A DNA stretch of 64,000 nucleotides from Stutzerimonas stutzeri. GTDB taxonomy: Bacteria > Pseudomonadota > Gammaproteobacteria > Pseudomonadales > Pseudomonadaceae. This document shows, in pieces, positions 55,616 through 64,000 of this stretch (position 1 is its first letter; each line of letters opens with the position of its first letter). The DNA lies in NCBI RefSeq assembly GCF_038561965.1, contig NZ_CP139348.1, positions 1,674,001 to 1,738,000 on the forward strand, given 5' to 3'. The notes under the pieces are model-generated. The model saw nothing but the letters and a program-made list of their open reading frames with translations, had not been told where the DNA came from and did not search any database. The position numbers and the translations under genes were made by a program.

Positions 55616-56588
55616 GTGGAAAGCTCCGGTGGATGAATCAAAGGAAGATCGCAACAGTTGGAAGCTGCTGGAGAAAACACTGCTTGCTGGGGTCCAGGAG
55701 CAGCGGCGCGCTAGGCGCTGGGGCATATTTTTCAAGCTGCTGACGTTCGTGTACCTGTTCGGTGCATTGGCCTTGTTTTCCCCGGTCTTGCAGTTCGGTA
55801 AGAACAAGGGTGCTCAGGAAAGCCATACGGCTGTGATTAATGTGCGCGGCATGATCGCAGATGAAGAGTCTGCGAGTGCCGATAACATCGTGGGAGCCTT
55901 GCGCGCTGCCTTCGAGGACGCCAGCACTAAGGGGGTTGTGCTGCGTATCAACAGCCCTGGCGGTAGTCCGGTCCAGTCGGGCTATATCTATGACGAGATC
56001 TTGCGTTTGCGTAGCGAGTATCCGGCCGTCAAGCTTTATGCGGTTATCACTGATCTTGGTGCGTCGGGCGCTTACTATATCGCCAGCGCGGCGGACGAAA
56101 TCTATGCGGATAAATCAAGCCTGGTAGGGTCGATCGGGGTGACAGCGGCAACCTTCGGTTTCGTCGATACCATGGAGAAGTTGGGCGTCGAGCGCCGTGT
56201 TTATACCGCTGGGGAGCATAAGGCGTTCCTGGATCCGTTCCAGGCAGAAAAACCCGAGGAAAGCCGGTTCTGGCGCGGAGTGCTTGCCACTACCCATCGG
56301 CAGTTCATCGACAGTGTCAAGCGCGGGCGTGGTGATCGTCTTCAGGATGAGCGGCACCCGGAGCTGTTTTCTGGTCTGATCTGGTCCGGGGAGCAAGCTC
56401 TGGAGTTGGGGTTGATCGACGGCTTGGGTAGCACTTCCCACGTGGCGCGTGAAGTGATTGGAGAGCCGGAGATGGTTGATTTTACCATCAAGGAATCGCC
56501 TCTCGACCGCTTCACCAAGAAGCTGGGTGCGAGCGTTGCTGAGCGGCTGGCGATTCTGGTTGGGTTGCAAGGGCCGGCGCTGCGCTAG
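55605..56588 (+). CDS. S49 family peptidase (SppA/SohB-like)
   Basis: Membrane-anchored serine peptidase of 327 residues: one membrane segment at about 42-62 (FFKLLTFVYLFGALALFSPV) and a periplasmic catalytic domain. The S49 motifs are LRINSPGGSP, then DLGASGAYYIASAAD with the catalytic Ser, and ADKSSLVGSIGV with the catalytic Lys. Single-domain form, shorter than E. coli SppA. It is thought to degrade signal peptides or membrane proteins. The start overlaps the HAD gene by 11 bases. It ends 12 bases from the convergent maf gene. Confidence 0.9.
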   Translation: MSDEWKAPVDESKEDRNSWKLLEKTLLAGVQEQRRARRWGIFFKLLTFVYLFGALALFSPVLQFGKNKGAQESHTAVINVRGMIADEESASADNIVGALRAAFEDASTKGVVLRINSPGGSPVQSGYIYDEILRLRSEYPAVKLYAVITDLGASGAYYIASAADEIYADKSSLVGSIGVTAATFGFVDTMEKLGVERRVYTAGEHKAFLDPFQAEKPEESRFWRGVLATTHRQFIDSVKRGRGDRLQDERHPELFSGLIWSGEQALELGLIDGLGSTSHVAREVIGEPEMVDFTIKESPLDRFTKKLGASVAERLAILVGLQGPALR

Positions 56589-56600
56589 GCTTGCCTGTTT

Positions 56601-57179
56601 TCAAGGGATTTCGATGCCTGCAAGCAGAAGCATATCCACCAGTCGAATAAGTGGTAGGCCCACCAGGCTGGTGACGTCTTCACCTTCGGTGGCGCGGAAC
56701 AGGCTGATGCCTAACCCCTCGGCCTTGAAGCTCCCGGCGCAATCGTAGGGTTGTTCGATCTTCAGGTAGCGCTCGATCTGCGTCTCATCGAGTGCTCTGA
56801 AATGTACGGTGAATGGCACGCAGTCCACCTTTAGTTGGTCGTTCTTGCTGTCGAGTAAGGCTAGGCCGGTAAGGAATCTGACGCTGTTGCCGCTGGCGGC
56901 CAGTAGTTGCTGCTTGGCTCGTTCGAATGTGTGTGGCTTGCCAAGAATATGCTGGCCGAGTACTGCGGCCTGATCCGACCCAATGATTAGATGATCTGGA
57001 TAGCGTGCGGCCAGCGCTCTTGCCTTGTGTTCGGCGAGCCGGCGCACAAGCTGTTCTGCGGCCTCGTTGGGCAGGGGAGTCTCATCAATCTCCGGTGCGT
57101 AGCTATCGAACGGTAGTTGCAGGCGTGACAGCAGTTCCTGGCGATAACGTGAACTGGATGCGAGCAGCAGGCGGCGCAT
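56601..57179 (-). CDS. maf: Maf family nucleotide pyrophosphatase (YceF type)
   Basis: House-cleaning nucleoside triphosphate pyrophosphatase of 192 residues; the YceF subgroup acts on 7-methyl-GTP. It starts MRRLLLASSSRYRQELLSRL, the standard Maf start, and has DETPLPNE, IIGSDQAAVL and KAEGLGISLF. It is the only minus-strand gene between rluC and mltG and sits directly upstream of, and divergent from, yceD, as in other gammaproteobacteria. Confidence 0.93.
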   Translation of the reverse strand: MRRLLLASSSRYRQELLSRLQLPFDSYAPEIDETPLPNEAAEQLVRRLAEHKARALAARYPDHLIIGSDQAAVLGQHILGKPHTFERAKQQLLAASGNSVRFLTGLALLDSKNDQLKVDCVPFTVHFRALDETQIERYLKIEQPYDCAGSFKAEGLGISLFRATEGEDVTSLVGLPLIRLVDMLLLAGIEIP

Positions 57180-57246
57180 GATTCCCTCCTTTATATATAG
57201 GTAAAACGATTGTATGCGTTACGTTGTGAAGCTGGGCGGAATTCCT

Positions 57247-57275
57247 TTGACAGGTCGCGGGTGCGTCCCTAGAAT
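57247..57275 (+). promoter_or_regulatory. Strong sigma-70 promoter of the yceD-rpmF-plsX-fab operon
   Basis: A perfect TTGACA and TAGAAT are 17 bases apart. Transcription should start near 57282, only about three bases before the yceD ATG at 57285, leaving no room for a ribosome-binding site. Confidence 0.7.
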
Positions 57276-57284
57276 GCCGCGCTT

Positions 57285-57812
57285 ATGTTGAAAGGACCGA
57301 TACCTCCGCACGCTGATCCGCGTAAGCTCGCTGACCGAGCGGCCACCCTTGCTGGTGAGCTGCAATTGTCGCAGCTGAAACGGCTCGCTGATTCTCTTGA
57401 AGATGATAAGGGAGCGGTGCGCGCCAGCTTTTCCTTCGGGCGCGACGAGCAGCGTACTGTGGTTATCCATAGTCAGCTCGACGTTGAGGTCAAAATGATT
57501 TGCCAGCGTTGTCTGGAGCCGGTTGTTCTGCCGATTCACAGCGAGTGCGATTATGCGGTTGTGAATGAAGGGGCGAGCAGCCAGCACCTGCCCAAAGGGT
57601 ATGACGTGCTGGAAGTAGGAGAAGATCCTCTGGATCTGCTGGCGCTGGTCGAAGACGAGCTATTGCTCGCTCTGCCGATTGTTCCACTCCATGACCCTGA
57701 AATTTGCCAGCCGCCGGTTGGGCCAGATGAGCCTGAACCGAGTGAGGACGAGGTAACGCGGTCCAACCCGTTCAGCGTACTGGCGCAGTTAAAGCGTGAC
57801 CCAAACGTTTAG
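57285..57812 (+). CDS. yceD: 23S rRNA accumulation protein YceD (DUF177)
   Basis: Protein of 175 residues with the DUF177 pattern, including CQRCLEPVVLPIHSECDYAV and the C-terminal VTRSNPFSVLAQLK. In E. coli its gene precedes rpmF and the protein is linked to 23S rRNA accumulation. No Shine-Dalgarno sequence precedes the ATG, and the promoter is close enough for a leaderless message. rpmF follows in 12 bases. Confidence 0.93.
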   Translation: MLKGPIPPHADPRKLADRAATLAGELQLSQLKRLADSLEDDKGAVRASFSFGRDEQRTVVIHSQLDVEVKMICQRCLEPVVLPIHSECDYAVVNEGASSQHLPKGYDVLEVGEDPLDLLALVEDELLLALPIVPLHDPEICQPPVGPDEPEPSEDEVTRSNPFSVLAQLKRDPNV

Positions 57813-57824
57813 GAGTTGATCCAA

Positions 57825-58007
57825 ATGGCTGTTCAGCAGAACAAAAAATCCCGTTCCGCCCGTGACATGCGTCGTTCGCATGACGCTCTCGAGCCGAACG
57901 CTCTATCCGTGGAAAAGAGCACCGGTGAAGTTCACCTGCGTCACCACGTTTCCCCGGATGGTTTCTACCGTGGTCGCAAGGTGATCGACAAAGGCGCTGA
58001 CGAGTAA
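57825..58007 (+). CDS. rpmF: 50S ribosomal protein L32
   Basis: Ribosomal protein of 60 residues, MAVQQNKKSRSARDMRRSHD, with the central H-residue-rich region and the C-terminal SPDGFYRGRKVI. The cysteines of the zinc-binding form are absent. It sits between yceD and plsX, an order that couples ribosome and fatty-acid synthesis genes. Confidence 0.97.
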   Translation: MAVQQNKKSRSARDMRRSHDALEPNALSVEKSTGEVHLRHHVSPDGFYRGRKVIDKGADE

Positions 58008-58010
58008 TCC

Positions 58011-59081
58011 TTGTCCGCTCCGGTTATCGCGATTGATGCAATGGGTGGGGACTTCGGTCCCCACTGCATTGTTCCGGCCAGTCTTTCCTGTCTGGTTGAA
58101 AACCCCTCGTTGCATCTGGTCCTCGTCGGCCAAAAATCTCTAATTGAACAGCTTGTTGCCCAGCACCCCGGGACCGATTTGGCGCGCCTGAAAATCGTCG
58201 ATGCGCCCGAGGTGATCGGTATGGACGAGCGTCCTGCTCAGGCATTACGTGGCAAGCCGCGCTCATCAATGCGAGTGGCGCTCGAAGAGGTGCGCGACGG
58301 TAACGTGAAGGCCTGCGTGAGTGCCGGTAATACCGGGGCGCTCATGGCGTTGGCGCGTCAGGTGTTGAAGACGCTCCCAGGTATTGATCGGCCGGCGATG
58401 GTTACCGCGCTACCCACGCAGGGTGATCCTTGCCTATTGCTGGACCTCGGCGCGAACGTCGACTGCCCGGCCGACCAGTTGTATCAGTTTGCTGTGATGG
58501 GCGTCGTCGCTGCGGAATCGCTCGGGCGCCATCAGCCTAGGGTCGCGTTGCTGAATGTCGGCACTGAAGAAATCAAAGGTAACCAGCAGGTCAAGCAGGC
58601 AGCTGCCCTATTGCAGCAGGCGTCGGGAATCAACTATCGAGGTTTCATCGAAGGGGATGGGCTTTATCGCGGAGAGGCTGATGTCGTCGTATGTGATGGG
58701 TTCGTTGGCAACATACTGCTCAAATCTAGCGAAGGGCTGGCCGGTATGCTGGTTGCCAAAGTCGAGGCGCTCTTCAGGCGATCGCTCGGGGCGCGCATCG
58801 TTGGCGCTATGGCGTTGCCTCTATTACGTCGGCTGCGCTCGGAGCTCAATCCCGCACAGTACAACGGGGCCAGTTTTCTGGGGCTTCAAGGAATTGTGGT
58901 CAAGAGCCATGGTAGTGCAGGCGCGGATGGCTTCAAGGCGGCCATTCGGCGCGCAGCGCAGGACGTCGAGCATGATCTTCCTGAGCAGCTGAGGCGCCGG
59001 CTCGGGCATTATCTGAAGGCTATTCATCCGGCCGATGGGTTTGATGATGTGACCGCAGGTGGCGGCCCGCCATCCAACTGA
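58011..59081 (+). CDS. plsX: Phosphate acyltransferase PlsX
   Basis: Peripheral membrane enzyme of 356 residues that converts acyl-ACP to acyl-phosphate for phospholipid synthesis. The start is a TTG (LSAPVIAIDAMGGDFGPHC); the first ATG in frame would remove the conserved AIDAMGGDFG, so TTG is the right choice. Other motifs are SAGNTGALMA and DGFVGNILLKS. It starts three bases after rpmF. The rare start codon may keep its level low. Confidence 0.94.
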   Translation: MSAPVIAIDAMGGDFGPHCIVPASLSCLVENPSLHLVLVGQKSLIEQLVAQHPGTDLARLKIVDAPEVIGMDERPAQALRGKPRSSMRVALEEVRDGNVKACVSAGNTGALMALARQVLKTLPGIDRPAMVTALPTQGDPCLLLDLGANVDCPADQLYQFAVMGVVAAESLGRHQPRVALLNVGTEEIKGNQQVKQAAALLQQASGINYRGFIEGDGLYRGEADVVVCDGFVGNILLKSSEGLAGMLVAKVEALFRRSLGARIVGAMALPLLRRLRSELNPAQYNGASFLGLQGIVVKSHGSAGADGFKAAIRRAAQDVEHDLPEQLRRRLGHYLKAIHPADGFDDVTAGGGPPSN

Positions 59082-59143
59082 AATTCGCTGCGCCGGTCTC
59101 TGGCGTATTCTTCAGACGAACAGAACCACAAGAGAGTTGTTCC

Positions 59144-60082
59144 ATGTCCGCATCACTTGCTTTCGTCTTTCCCGGTCAGGGGTCGCAATCCCTTGGCATG
59201 CTGGCCGAGCTGGGTACTCGGCAGAGCGTGATCGTCGATACGTTTGCCGAAGCATCTTCGGCGCTGGGCTATGACCTATGGGCACTAGCTCAGAGCGGCC
59301 CAGAAGAGCAGCTCAATCAGACCGACAAGACCCAGCCGGCGATTCTCACCGCCTCCGTTGCAATCTGGCGTCTATGGCAGGCTGAAGGCGGCGCGCAGCC
59401 TGCCTTTCTTGCGGGACACAGTCTTGGTGAGTATTCGGCCTTGGTGGCTGCCGGCAGCCTTCCGTTCGCCGATGCAGTCAAGTTGGTCGAGTTGCGTGGC
59501 CAGTTGATGCAGCAGGCAGTGCCGGCAGGGCAGGGCGCGATGGCAGCCATTCTAGGACTGGAGGATGCCGATGTGCTGGCTGCCTGTGCCGAGGCGGCGC
59601 AGGGAGAGGTTGTCAGCGCGGTCAACTTCAACGCTCCTGGGCAGGTCGTGATCGCTGGTAATGCTGCAGCCGTGGAGCGAGCCATCGAAGCATGCAAGGC
59701 CAAGGGTGCCAAGCGTGCTATGGCTTTGCCGGTGAGCGTGCCGTCCCACTGCGATTTGATGCGACCTGCTGCCGAGCGCTTTGCTGCCTCGGTAGAGGCG
59801 GTCGCATGGCAGGCGCCACAGATTCCGCTGGTGCAGAATGTCAGCGCAGCAGTGGTTGCGGATCTGGATGCACTCAAGCGTGATCTGTTGGCGCAGCTTT
59901 ACAGTCCGGTTCGCTGGGTCGAATCGATTGTTGCTCTGGGCGAGCGTGGCGTGACGTCTTTAGTCGAATGCGGTCCCGGAAAAGTCCTTTCAGGCCTTAA
60001 CAAGCGCTGCGTCAAGGGCGTCAATATCTACAATCTCGATACCCCCGAGGCCTTTGCTGCCGCTCGAGCGGCGCTGGTTTGA
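59144..60082 (+). CDS. fabD: Malonyl-CoA:ACP transacylase FabD
   Basis: Loads malonate onto ACP in type II fatty-acid synthesis. The 312 residues start MSASLAFVFPGQGSQSLGML. The nucleophile is in GHSLGEYSALVAAG, the arginine in VELRGQLMQQAV, and the histidine in VPSHCDLM. Full length, with AGAGAG before the ATG. Confidence 0.97.
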   Translation: MSASLAFVFPGQGSQSLGMLAELGTRQSVIVDTFAEASSALGYDLWALAQSGPEEQLNQTDKTQPAILTASVAIWRLWQAEGGAQPAFLAGHSLGEYSALVAAGSLPFADAVKLVELRGQLMQQAVPAGQGAMAAILGLEDADVLAACAEAAQGEVVSAVNFNAPGQVVIAGNAAAVERAIEACKAKGAKRAMALPVSVPSHCDLMRPAAERFAASVEAVAWQAPQIPLVQNVSAAVVADLDALKRDLLAQLYSPVRWVESIVALGERGVTSLVECGPGKVLSGLNKRCVKGVNIYNLDTPEAFAAARAALV

Positions 60083-60096
60083 ACAAGGAGAACGCT

Positions 60097-60840
60097 ATGA
60101 ATCTGCAAGGTAAGGTGGCATTGGTAACCGGCGCGAGTCGTGGTATTGGCCAGGCCATTGCCCTTGAACTGGGCCGCCAGGGCGCGATAGTGATCGGTAC
60201 TGCGACCACTCCATCTGGCGCCGAGCGTATCGCCGAAACCCTGAAAGAGAACGGTATCCAAGGTGCCGGATTGGTGCTCGACGTCTGTGATGGCGAGTCG
60301 GTCAGCAGCACTCTGGAGCACATTCAACAGCATCTTGGGCAGCCGGCAATCCTGGTCAACAATGCTGGCATTACCCGCGACAATTTGATGCTGCGCATGA
60401 AGGATGACGAGTGGAGCGACGTTATCAATACCAACCTGAACAGCCTGTATCGCCTGTCCAAGGGTGTGCTGCGTGGGATGACCAAGGCTCGTTGGGGACG
60501 AATCATCAATATCGGTTCGGTGGTTGGTGCCATGGGCAACGCCGGACAGGTAAACTACGCGGCAGCCAAGGCCGGTCTGGAGGGTTTCAGTCGTGCATTG
60601 GCTCGTGAGGTCGGTTCGCGTGGTATCACGGTGAATTCCGTGGCGCCTGGTTTCATCGATACCGATATGACTCGCGAGTTGCCAGAAGCCCAGCGTGATG
60701 CGCTCCTGGGGCAAATTCCCCTGGGGCGTCTCGGTCAGGCCGAAGAGATTGCCAAGGTCGTTGCGTTTCTCGCTTCGGACGGCGCTGCCTACGTCACCGG
60801 GGCAACTGTTCCGGTGAATGGCGGCATGTACATGAGTTGA
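60097..60840 (+). CDS. fabG: 3-oxoacyl-ACP reductase FabG
   Basis: NADPH-dependent SDR enzyme of 247 residues that reduces 3-oxoacyl-ACP. The cofactor motif is VTGASRGIGQAIA, then NNAGITRDNL, the catalytic Tyr/Lys in VNYAAAKAG, and the C-terminus VNGGMYMS. AAGGAG precedes the ATG at 60097; an in-frame codon 18 bases earlier lies over that ribosome site and is rejected. Confidence 0.97.
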   Translation: MNLQGKVALVTGASRGIGQAIALELGRQGAIVIGTATTPSGAERIAETLKENGIQGAGLVLDVCDGESVSSTLEHIQQHLGQPAILVNNAGITRDNLMLRMKDDEWSDVINTNLNSLYRLSKGVLRGMTKARWGRIINIGSVVGAMGNAGQVNYAAAKAGLEGFSRALAREVGSRGITVNSVAPGFIDTDMTRELPEAQRDALLGQIPLGRLGQAEEIAKVVAFLASDGAAYVTGATVPVNGGMYMS

Positions 60841-60856
60841 TGTGACACCCGGCGTA

Positions 60857-60882
60857 CAAGGACAGTCTTAAAGGCTGTCTTT
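60857..60882 (+). terminator. Weak stem-loop after fabG
   Basis: AAGGACAG and CTGTCTTT pair across nine bases, 16 bases after fabG, followed by AAATTAG. It may attenuate the operon before the stronger acpP promoter. Confidence 0.4.
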
Positions 60883-60956
60883 AAATTAGCTATAAAACCT
60901 CAGCTGGTTTATAGACAGATGGTTGAAGGCCAGTATGATGCTGGTCGGCTTCCAGC

Positions 60957-60984
60957 TTGAAATGCGGAAAACGCTTTCTATACA
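60957..60984 (+). promoter_or_regulatory. Promoter of acpP
   Basis: TTGAAA and TATACA are 16 bases apart, with a start predicted near 60991 and an AGGAG ribosome site at 61019. A separate promoter fits the high demand for acyl carrier protein. Confidence 0.6.
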
Positions 60985-61034
60985 CTACCGCGCAAACCAG
61001 CTGCCTGATTTTTCCATAGGAGTGAAAACAAGGT

Positions 61035-61271
61035 ATGAGCACCATCGAAGAACGCGTCAAGAAAATCGTTGCCGAGCAACTTGGCGTTAAAGAAGAGGAA
61101 GTAACCAACAGCGCTTCCTTCGTCGAAGACCTGGGTGCCGACTCTCTTGACACCGTTGAGCTGGTGATGGCTCTGGAAGAGGAATTCGAGACCGAAATCC
61201 CGGACGAGCAGGCTGAGAAGATCACCACCGTTCAGGAAGCCATCGATTACATCAATGCGCACGCGCAGTAA
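61035..61271 (+). CDS. acpP: Acyl carrier protein
   Basis: Carrier of growing acyl chains, 78 residues, very acidic. The phosphopantetheine serine is in [13 protein letters not shown]. The sequence [19 protein letters not shown] is the classic start. A strong terminator follows, and it has its own promoter, so it is probably expressed above its neighbours. Confidence 0.98.
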
Positions 61272-61295
61272 GTTGTAATTCGCTTCGGAAACAGG

Positions 61296-61331
61296 AAAGC
61301 CGCACTGCCTTGATCGAGGTAGTGCGGCTTT
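61296..61331 (+). terminator. Terminator after acpP
   Basis: AAAGCCGCACTGCC and GGTAGTGCGGCTTT form a 14-base stem (one G-T pair) around an eight-base loop, followed by TTCTTT. Located 25 bases after acpP. Confidence 0.8.
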
Positions 61332-61440
61332 TCTTTGAGAGAGATTCATCTAGGATGGGCGCCATTGGGTTCCCGATCCGAGGATCGCTCCTGTTTCAAT
61401 GGGAGCCGAGCCAAGTACGTTAGGTATAGGAGTAATCGCT

Positions 61441-62685
61441 GTGTCGCGTAGACGCGTCGTAGTCACCGGGATGGGCATGCTATCGCCACTGGGTAACGAT
61501 GTGCCGAGCAGCTGGCAGGGTATTCTCGCCGGCCGCAGTGGTATCGGCCTGATCGAGCACATGGATCTTTCTGCCTACTCCACTCGTTTTGGCGGGTCGG
61601 TGAAGGGCTTCGATGTCGAGCAGTATTTGCCGGCAAAGGAAGCGCGCAAGCTCGACCTGTTCATCCAGTACGGCCTCGCCGCGAGCTTTCAGGCCGTGCG
61701 TGATTCCGGGCTGGAGGTCACTGACGCCAATCGTGAGCGTATTGGCGTCGCGATGGGCTCCGGTATCGGTGGCTTGACCAACATCGAAAACAGCTGCAAG
61801 GCGCTGATTGAACAGGGCCCACGGCGCATTTCGCCTTTTTTCGTGCCAGGCTCCATCATCAATATGGTGTCTGGCTTCCTGTCGATCCACCTTGGATTGC
61901 AGGGCCCCAACTATGCCATCGCCACGGCCTGCACCACGGGCACTCATTGCATCGGCATGGCCGCGCGTAACATCGCCTATGGTGAGGCGGATGTGATGGT
62001 AGCAGGCGGTTCCGAAATGGCTGCCAGTGGTCTCGGTATTGGTGGCTTCGCGGCGGCGCGGGCATTGTCCACGCGTAACGACGACCCGGCTGCGGCCAGC
62101 CGTCCGTGGGACAAGGACCGTGACGGTTTCGTTCTGTCCGACGGTGCCGGTGCGCTGGTACTCGAGGAACTTGAGCACGCCAAGGCTCGCGGCGCGCATA
62201 TCTATGCTGAGCTGATCGGTTTCGGTATGAGTGCTGATGCGTTCCATATGACGTCGCCACCGGACGATGGTGCCGGCGCGGCGCGCTGCATTCGTAACGC
62301 GCTGAAGGACGCTCAGCTGAATGTCGACCAGGTGCAGTACATCAACGCGCACGGGACCTCCACTCCTGCTGGCGACAAGGCCGAGGCGGCTGCTATCCGC
62401 AGCGTGTTTGGCGATCATGCCTATGAATTGTCGGTGAGTTCGACCAAGTCCATGGTTGGGCATCTGCTCGGTGCTGCCGGCGCCGTAGAAGCGATCTTTA
62501 GCGTTTTGGCCATTCGTGATCAGGTTGCACCGCCGACCATTAACCTGGACGAACCAGGTGAAGGCTGCGATCTCGACTTCGTGCCGCATCAGGCCAAGCC
62601 GAGGGCGATCGACGTCTCAGTATCCAACTCCTTCGGGTTCGGTGGCACCAACGGCTCGCTGGTTTTCCGCCGGTTCGCCGAGTGA
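61441..62685 (+). CDS. fabF: 3-oxoacyl-ACP synthase II FabF
   Basis: Condensing enzyme of 414 residues that elongates acyl-ACP with malonyl-ACP. The Cys nucleophile is in ATACTTGTHCIGMAARN, with histidines in NAHGTSTPAGD and KSMVGHLLGAAG. The start is the GTG at 61441 (VSRRRVVVTGMGMLSPLG) with TAGGAG upstream; the frame extends to 61399 but this part is not family sequence. The stop overlaps pabC. Confidence 0.96.
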   Translation: MSRRRVVVTGMGMLSPLGNDVPSSWQGILAGRSGIGLIEHMDLSAYSTRFGGSVKGFDVEQYLPAKEARKLDLFIQYGLAASFQAVRDSGLEVTDANRERIGVAMGSGIGGLTNIENSCKALIEQGPRRISPFFVPGSIINMVSGFLSIHLGLQGPNYAIATACTTGTHCIGMAARNIAYGEADVMVAGGSEMAASGLGIGGFAAARALSTRNDDPAAASRPWDKDRDGFVLSDGAGALVLEELEHAKARGAHIYAELIGFGMSADAFHMTSPPDDGAGAARCIRNALKDAQLNVDQVQYINAHGTSTPAGDKAEAAAIRSVFGDHAYELSVSSTKSMVGHLLGAAGAVEAIFSVLAIRDQVAPPTINLDEPGEGCDLDFVPHQAKPRAIDVSVSNSFGFGGTNGSLVFRRFAE

Positions 62686-63503
62686 CATTGAGCTGGCTGA
62701 ACGGGCAGCCCTGTGACGGGTTGCCCGTTCATGATCGCGGCCTGGCTTACGGCGATGGGCTGTTCGAGACGATACGGGTCGTGGGTGGTCGGGTGCGACT
62801 GCTTGAGCGCCATCTGCGGCGTTTGGAGGATGGTTGCCAGCGCCTCGCCATTCCGGTTGACACAGATCAGCTGCACAACGAACTGGCGCAGTTCTGTCAG
62901 GCGCTGGGGCAAGGTGTCGCCAAACTCATCGTTACCCGCGGTACCGGGCAACGCGGTTATGCACCGCCACAGCCCTGTCAGCCGCAACGGCTGCTTCTGG
63001 GTTCACCTCTTCCCGCTTATCCGTCACAGCATGCTGAATCCGGCATTAGGATTTTCTCCTGTGAGACGCGTCTTGCGGAGCAGCCGCGGCTCGCTGGCAT
63101 CAAACATCTGAACCGGCTGGAACAGGTGCTGGCGCGTGCCGAATGGCATGATCCGGCATTCGCCGAGGGGCTGATGCGCGACATCTCCGGCAGGGTGGTA
63201 GAGGGCGTCTTCAGCAATTTGTTTATGGTCGTCGGCGGTGAGCTGCTTACTGCGTCGCTGGTGCGTTGTGGAGTTGCCGGGGTCATGCGTGCGGAGATCA
63301 TGGACCGCGCATCGCAGCAGGGGCTTGCGGTGATCGAAAGCGATATCAGCTATACCGAGTTGTTGCAGGCTGATGAGGTTTTCCTCTGTAACAGCCTCTA
63401 TGGTATCTGGCCTGTCACCGGTTTGGCTGAACGTGTCTGGCCCGTCGGTCCGCTGACCCGTAAACTGCAGGTCGTTGTTGCCGACCTGTTGAGTGATTCG
63501 TGA
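62682..63503 (+). CDS. pabC: Aminodeoxychorismate lyase
   Basis: PLP enzyme of fold type IV, 273 residues, that converts 4-amino-4-deoxychorismate to p-aminobenzoate for folate. It has DRGLAYGDGLFETIRV near the N-terminus, the PLP lysine in GIKHLNRLEQVLAR, and the turn CNSLYGIWPVTG. The GTG start overlaps the fabF stop; a TTG six bases downstream is an alternative. The same order fabF-pabC-mltG is found in many gammaproteobacteria. Confidence 0.94.
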   Translation: MTLSWLNGQPCDGLPVHDRGLAYGDGLFETIRVVGGRVRLLERHLRRLEDGCQRLAIPVDTDQLHNELAQFCQALGQGVAKLIVTRGTGQRGYAPPQPCQPQRLLLGSPLPAYPSQHAESGIRIFSCETRLAEQPRLAGIKHLNRLEQVLARAEWHDPAFAEGLMRDISGRVVEGVFSNLFMVVGGELLTASLVRCGVAGVMRAEIMDRASQQGLAVIESDISYTELLQADEVFLCNSLYGIWPVTGLAERVWPVGPLTRKLQVVVADLLSDS

Positions 63504-64000
63504 TCCGTAAAATTCTAGTTCTGCTGCTGGCCGTAGTGCTGTTAGCGACAATCTCACTCGGGCTGTTCGCCTGGAAGCAGCATTCGGCGCTGGAGCAGCC
63601 TCTGGGCGTAACTGACGAAGCCCTTCTGCTCGATGTGCGCCCCGGCGATACGCCCAGCGGCGTTTTTCAGCGGCTGGAGGCAGAGGGTGTATTGGACGAT
63701 GCGTTCTGGCTGCGGCTGTATTGGCGGTTGAATTTGTCGGGGCAGAGCCTGCATAGCGGTGAGTACCGCCTGACGCCGGGCATGACCGCGCGCGACATGA
63801 TCGGCTTGTGGAAGCGCGGCGAGGTCGTGCAGTACAGCCTGACGCTCGTCGAAGGCTGGAGTTTCCGTCAGCTACGTAACGCGCTGCTGAATCAGCCCAA
63901 GCTACAGCAGACATTGGATGGTCTGTCGGATGCCGAGATCATGGCGCACATCGGCTCGCCGGAGCTGCACCCGGAAGGGCGATTCTTCCCCGATACGTAT
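63500..64000 (+). CDS. mltG: Endolytic transglycosylase MltG (3' end outside window)
   Basis: Inner-membrane murein lytic transglycosylase that cleaves nascent glycan strands. The 167 residues present include the single membrane helix (ILVLLLAVVLLATISLGLFA), a LysM-like/YceG N-terminal domain (VRPGDTPSGVFQRLE; HSGEYRLTPGMTARDM) and the start of the catalytic domain (LVEGWSFRQLRN; PEGRFFPDTY). The catalytic Glu lies in or just past the final visible motif. The GTG start overlaps the pabC stop. Confidence 0.95.
   Translation, partial: MIRKILVLLLAVVLLATISLGLFAWKQHSALEQPLGVTDEALLLDVRPGDTPSGVFQRLEAEGVLDDAFWLRLYWRLNLSGQSLHSGEYRLTPGMTARDMIGLWKRGEVVQYSLTLVEGWSFRQLRNALLNQPKLQQTLDGLSDAEIMAHIGSPELHPEGRFFPDTY

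Noticed and set aside
61859..62260. Minus-strand frames opposite fabF
   Set aside because: fabF is complete with all catalytic residues; these are shadows.

Overview
This window reads as ordinary chromosome from a high-GC gammaproteobacterium of the Pseudomonas/Stutzerimonas group, most likely the P. stutzeri complex. The evidence is the gene content and order: gacS next to relA, mfd-gap-nqr-sth, lolCDE-comEC-exbBD-lpxK-kdsB-murB, and rne-rluC-plsX-fab match what I know of Pseudomonas chromosomes. It also carries Pseudomonas-type REP repeats and has comEC directly followed by exbB, a pair known as comA/exbB in P. stutzeri natural transformation. Species assignment is inference. No prophage, CRISPR array, tRNA or rRNA was seen.

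Layout. (1) 1-10100: the 5' two thirds of gacS (minus), a UPF0126 membrane protein divergent from an ArgP-type regulator, then cysM, rlmD, relA, mazG and a DUF2058 gene. (2) 10100-22200: an accessory-looking stretch, mostly minus strand. It has two small unknown proteins, an erythromycin-esterase-like protein and the complete four-gene ligase-associated DNA repair set (exonuclease, ATP-dependent ligase, DEXH helicase, PdeM endonuclease), followed upstream by an unknown protein and a SNF2-type helicase. REP elements lie between these genes, and one lies inside the helicase reading frame. (3) 22266-27900: csiV and mfd (minus) divergent from a long-form gap gene. (4) 28176-35311: a complete Na+-translocating NADH:quinone reductase operon nqrABCDEF with its flavinylation gene apbE and iron-sulfur/assembly gene nqrM, followed by the soluble transhydrogenase sthA. 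(5) 36995-38598: a minus-strand operon of a PilZ-like protein, a small secreted protein and a glycerophosphodiesterase. (6) 38696-49402: envelope biogenesis, with lolCDE, a DUF2062 gene, comEC, exbBD, lpxK, a Trm112-like protein, kdsB, a tyrosine phosphatase and murB, many joined by 1-8 base overlaps. (7) 49403-50215: about 800 bases without an intact gene, containing what looks like one end of an IS3-family element and other decayed pieces. (8) 50261-64000: rne (minus), rluC, a HAD phosphatase, an S49 peptidase, maf (minus), then the yceD-rpmF-plsX-fabD-fabG-acpP-fabF-pabC-mltG fatty-acid and cell-wall run, with mltG cut by the window end.

Most of the window is housekeeping. The points I consider most worth attention are the REP element translated in frame inside the repair helicase, predicted leaderless transcripts for yceD and rluC, the composition of the repair block, the decayed stretch beside rne, and two small unknown genes preceded by perfect dyads.
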